Origin: JBBITI01 sp963735055
GTDB lineage: Bacteria > Chloroflexota > Dehalococcoidia > Dehalococcoidales > UBA2162
Direction: 5' to 3'
Assembly: GCA_963735055.1 (NCBI GenBank)
Contig: CAVTJN010000004.1
Span: 124,001-188,000 of the forward strand
DNA length: 64,000 nucleotides
This document shows, piece by piece, positions 63,482 through 64,000 of this stretch. Both the position numbers and the translations under genes were made by a program. The notes beneath the pieces were generated by a model. The model did no database searches, was not told where the DNA came from, and saw only the letters and a program-made list of their open reading frames with translations. How positions within the stretch are numbered: position 1 is the first letter of the stretch; each line of letters starts with the position of its first letter.

Positions 63482-64000
63482 ATGAGCCGTATCTTCTTTG
63501 GCATTTCGGCGTGGGCCGACGCAGACCTATTACGCAGCGGGTTCTACCCGCCCGAGGTCGATACGCCGGCCGCCAGGCTGAAATACTACGCCGACCAAAT
63601 TCTCAGTGGCGGAGGTTGATGCGACGTACCATTCCTTCGCCACGGCCCGCAACATCACCCTCTGGCTGGACAATACGCCGGCGGGATTCGTTTTCAACCT
63701 GCGGGCGTTCAGCCTGTTTACCGGACATCCCACCCCCTTCAAGGCCCTGCCCCGCAATTTCCGGGACAGGTACGGCGACCGGATCGAAAGCCGGGACAGC
63801 ATCTACGCTCATCATCTCACGGCGGAAGCGCTGGATGATCTGTGGCAAGGTTTCGGGCGAACCGCGGACACCTTCCGGGCGGCCGGCAAATTGGGGGCGG
63901 TGCTATTCCAGTTTCCGCCCTGGTTCCATCCCAACCCCGAGAACTATGAATACCTGGGCAGTTGCCGCAAGCGGCTGGCCGATTTTCCGCTGGCGGTGGA
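63482..64000 (+). pseudogene. DUF72-family protein, frameshifted and cut by the window edge
   Basis: The first frame reads MSRIFFGISAWADADLLRSG, then FYPPEVDTPAARLKYYADQ, typical DUF72 start (SGW-like xIGxSxW and Y-x-x-x-F/D). At about 63600 the next frame continues with FSVAEVDATYHSFATARNIT and FVFNLRAFSLFTGHPT, then LGAVLFQFPPWF, which is the DUF72 core. One extra A in GACCAAATTC explains the switch. The gene continues past 64000. DUF72 is a (beta/alpha)8-type family with unclear function. It is divergent from ligD, sharing a 62-base intergenic region. Confidence 0.72.

Noticed and set aside
1..64000. tRNA, rRNA or riboswitch
   Set aside because: A visual scan found no cloverleaf, ribosomal sequence or aptamer core. 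A tRNAscan-SE and Infernal run would be decisive.

Overview
The window reads as a piece of a GC-rich bacterial chromosome, most likely Chloroflexota of the Dehalococcoidia type. That placement is an inference from gene content: a uroporphyrinogen-decarboxylase-fold methyltransferase-like protein, a tungsten aldehyde:ferredoxin oxidoreductase, a squalene-cyclase-like toroid protein, a MEDS/PAS histidine kinase, an orphan lipoprotein of the peptide/nickel-binding class, a BioD/DRTGG protein, many GNAT acetyltransferases, and short palindromes of the GGATTCCC..GGGAAT type. No rRNA or tRNA gene was seen.

Layout. 0.4-9 kb: small accessory genes, mostly on the minus strand (acyl-CoA synthetase alpha-type protein, toroid protein, four GNATs, a deaminase, an MFS exporter), with broken histidine-phosphatase, tyrosine-phosphatase and CPBP-protease genes among them. 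9-19 kb: redox and transport genes (AOR, a DHA2 exporter, the URO-D family protein, a lipoprotein SBP, a ferredoxin with a Cys-rich partner) around a 1.1-kb gene-poor stretch holding a 70-bp direct repeat. 19-30 kb: DNA glycosylase, GNAT, a three-gene SnoaL/hydrolase unit, a tandem repeat array made from the 3' end of a nearby kinase gene, the 1293-residue zinc-ribbon/kinase/ATPase/TPR protein, and a histidine kinase. 30-37.5 kb: a three-gene ABC-2 exporter, an XRE/ImmA pair, a serine hydrolase, an intact CPBP protease and a BioD/DRTGG protein.

38-46.6 kb is the most unusual part: a tight six-gene plus-strand unit with two different tubulin-superfamily proteins. The order is a signal-peptide/single-TM protein, a 914-residue tubulin-like GTPase with a long helical C-terminal half, an eight-or-so-TM membrane protein, a helical protein, a PH-like plus coiled-coil protein, and a zinc-ribbon tubulin-like protein. 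All joins overlap or are at most 8 nt apart. The content suggests a membrane-linked tubulin-type filament or scaffold, distinct from FtsZ division; no division genes lie nearby.

46.6-64 kb: GNAT, a GIY-YIG nuclease bracketed by palindromes, a hydrolase, a two-gene terminase remnant of a phage, a HAD phosphatase, a methyltransferase, a tatD-glpK-glpD glycerol unit, and a minus-strand run ligD, M48 protease, a double-domain nuclease-like protein and a PilB/GspE ATPase, ending with a DUF72 gene cut by the window edge.

Several conserved genes (histidine phosphatase, CPBP copy 1, pilB twice, ligD, DUF72) carry small frameshifts that simple indels explain. They may be assembly errors or real decay; raw reads would decide.
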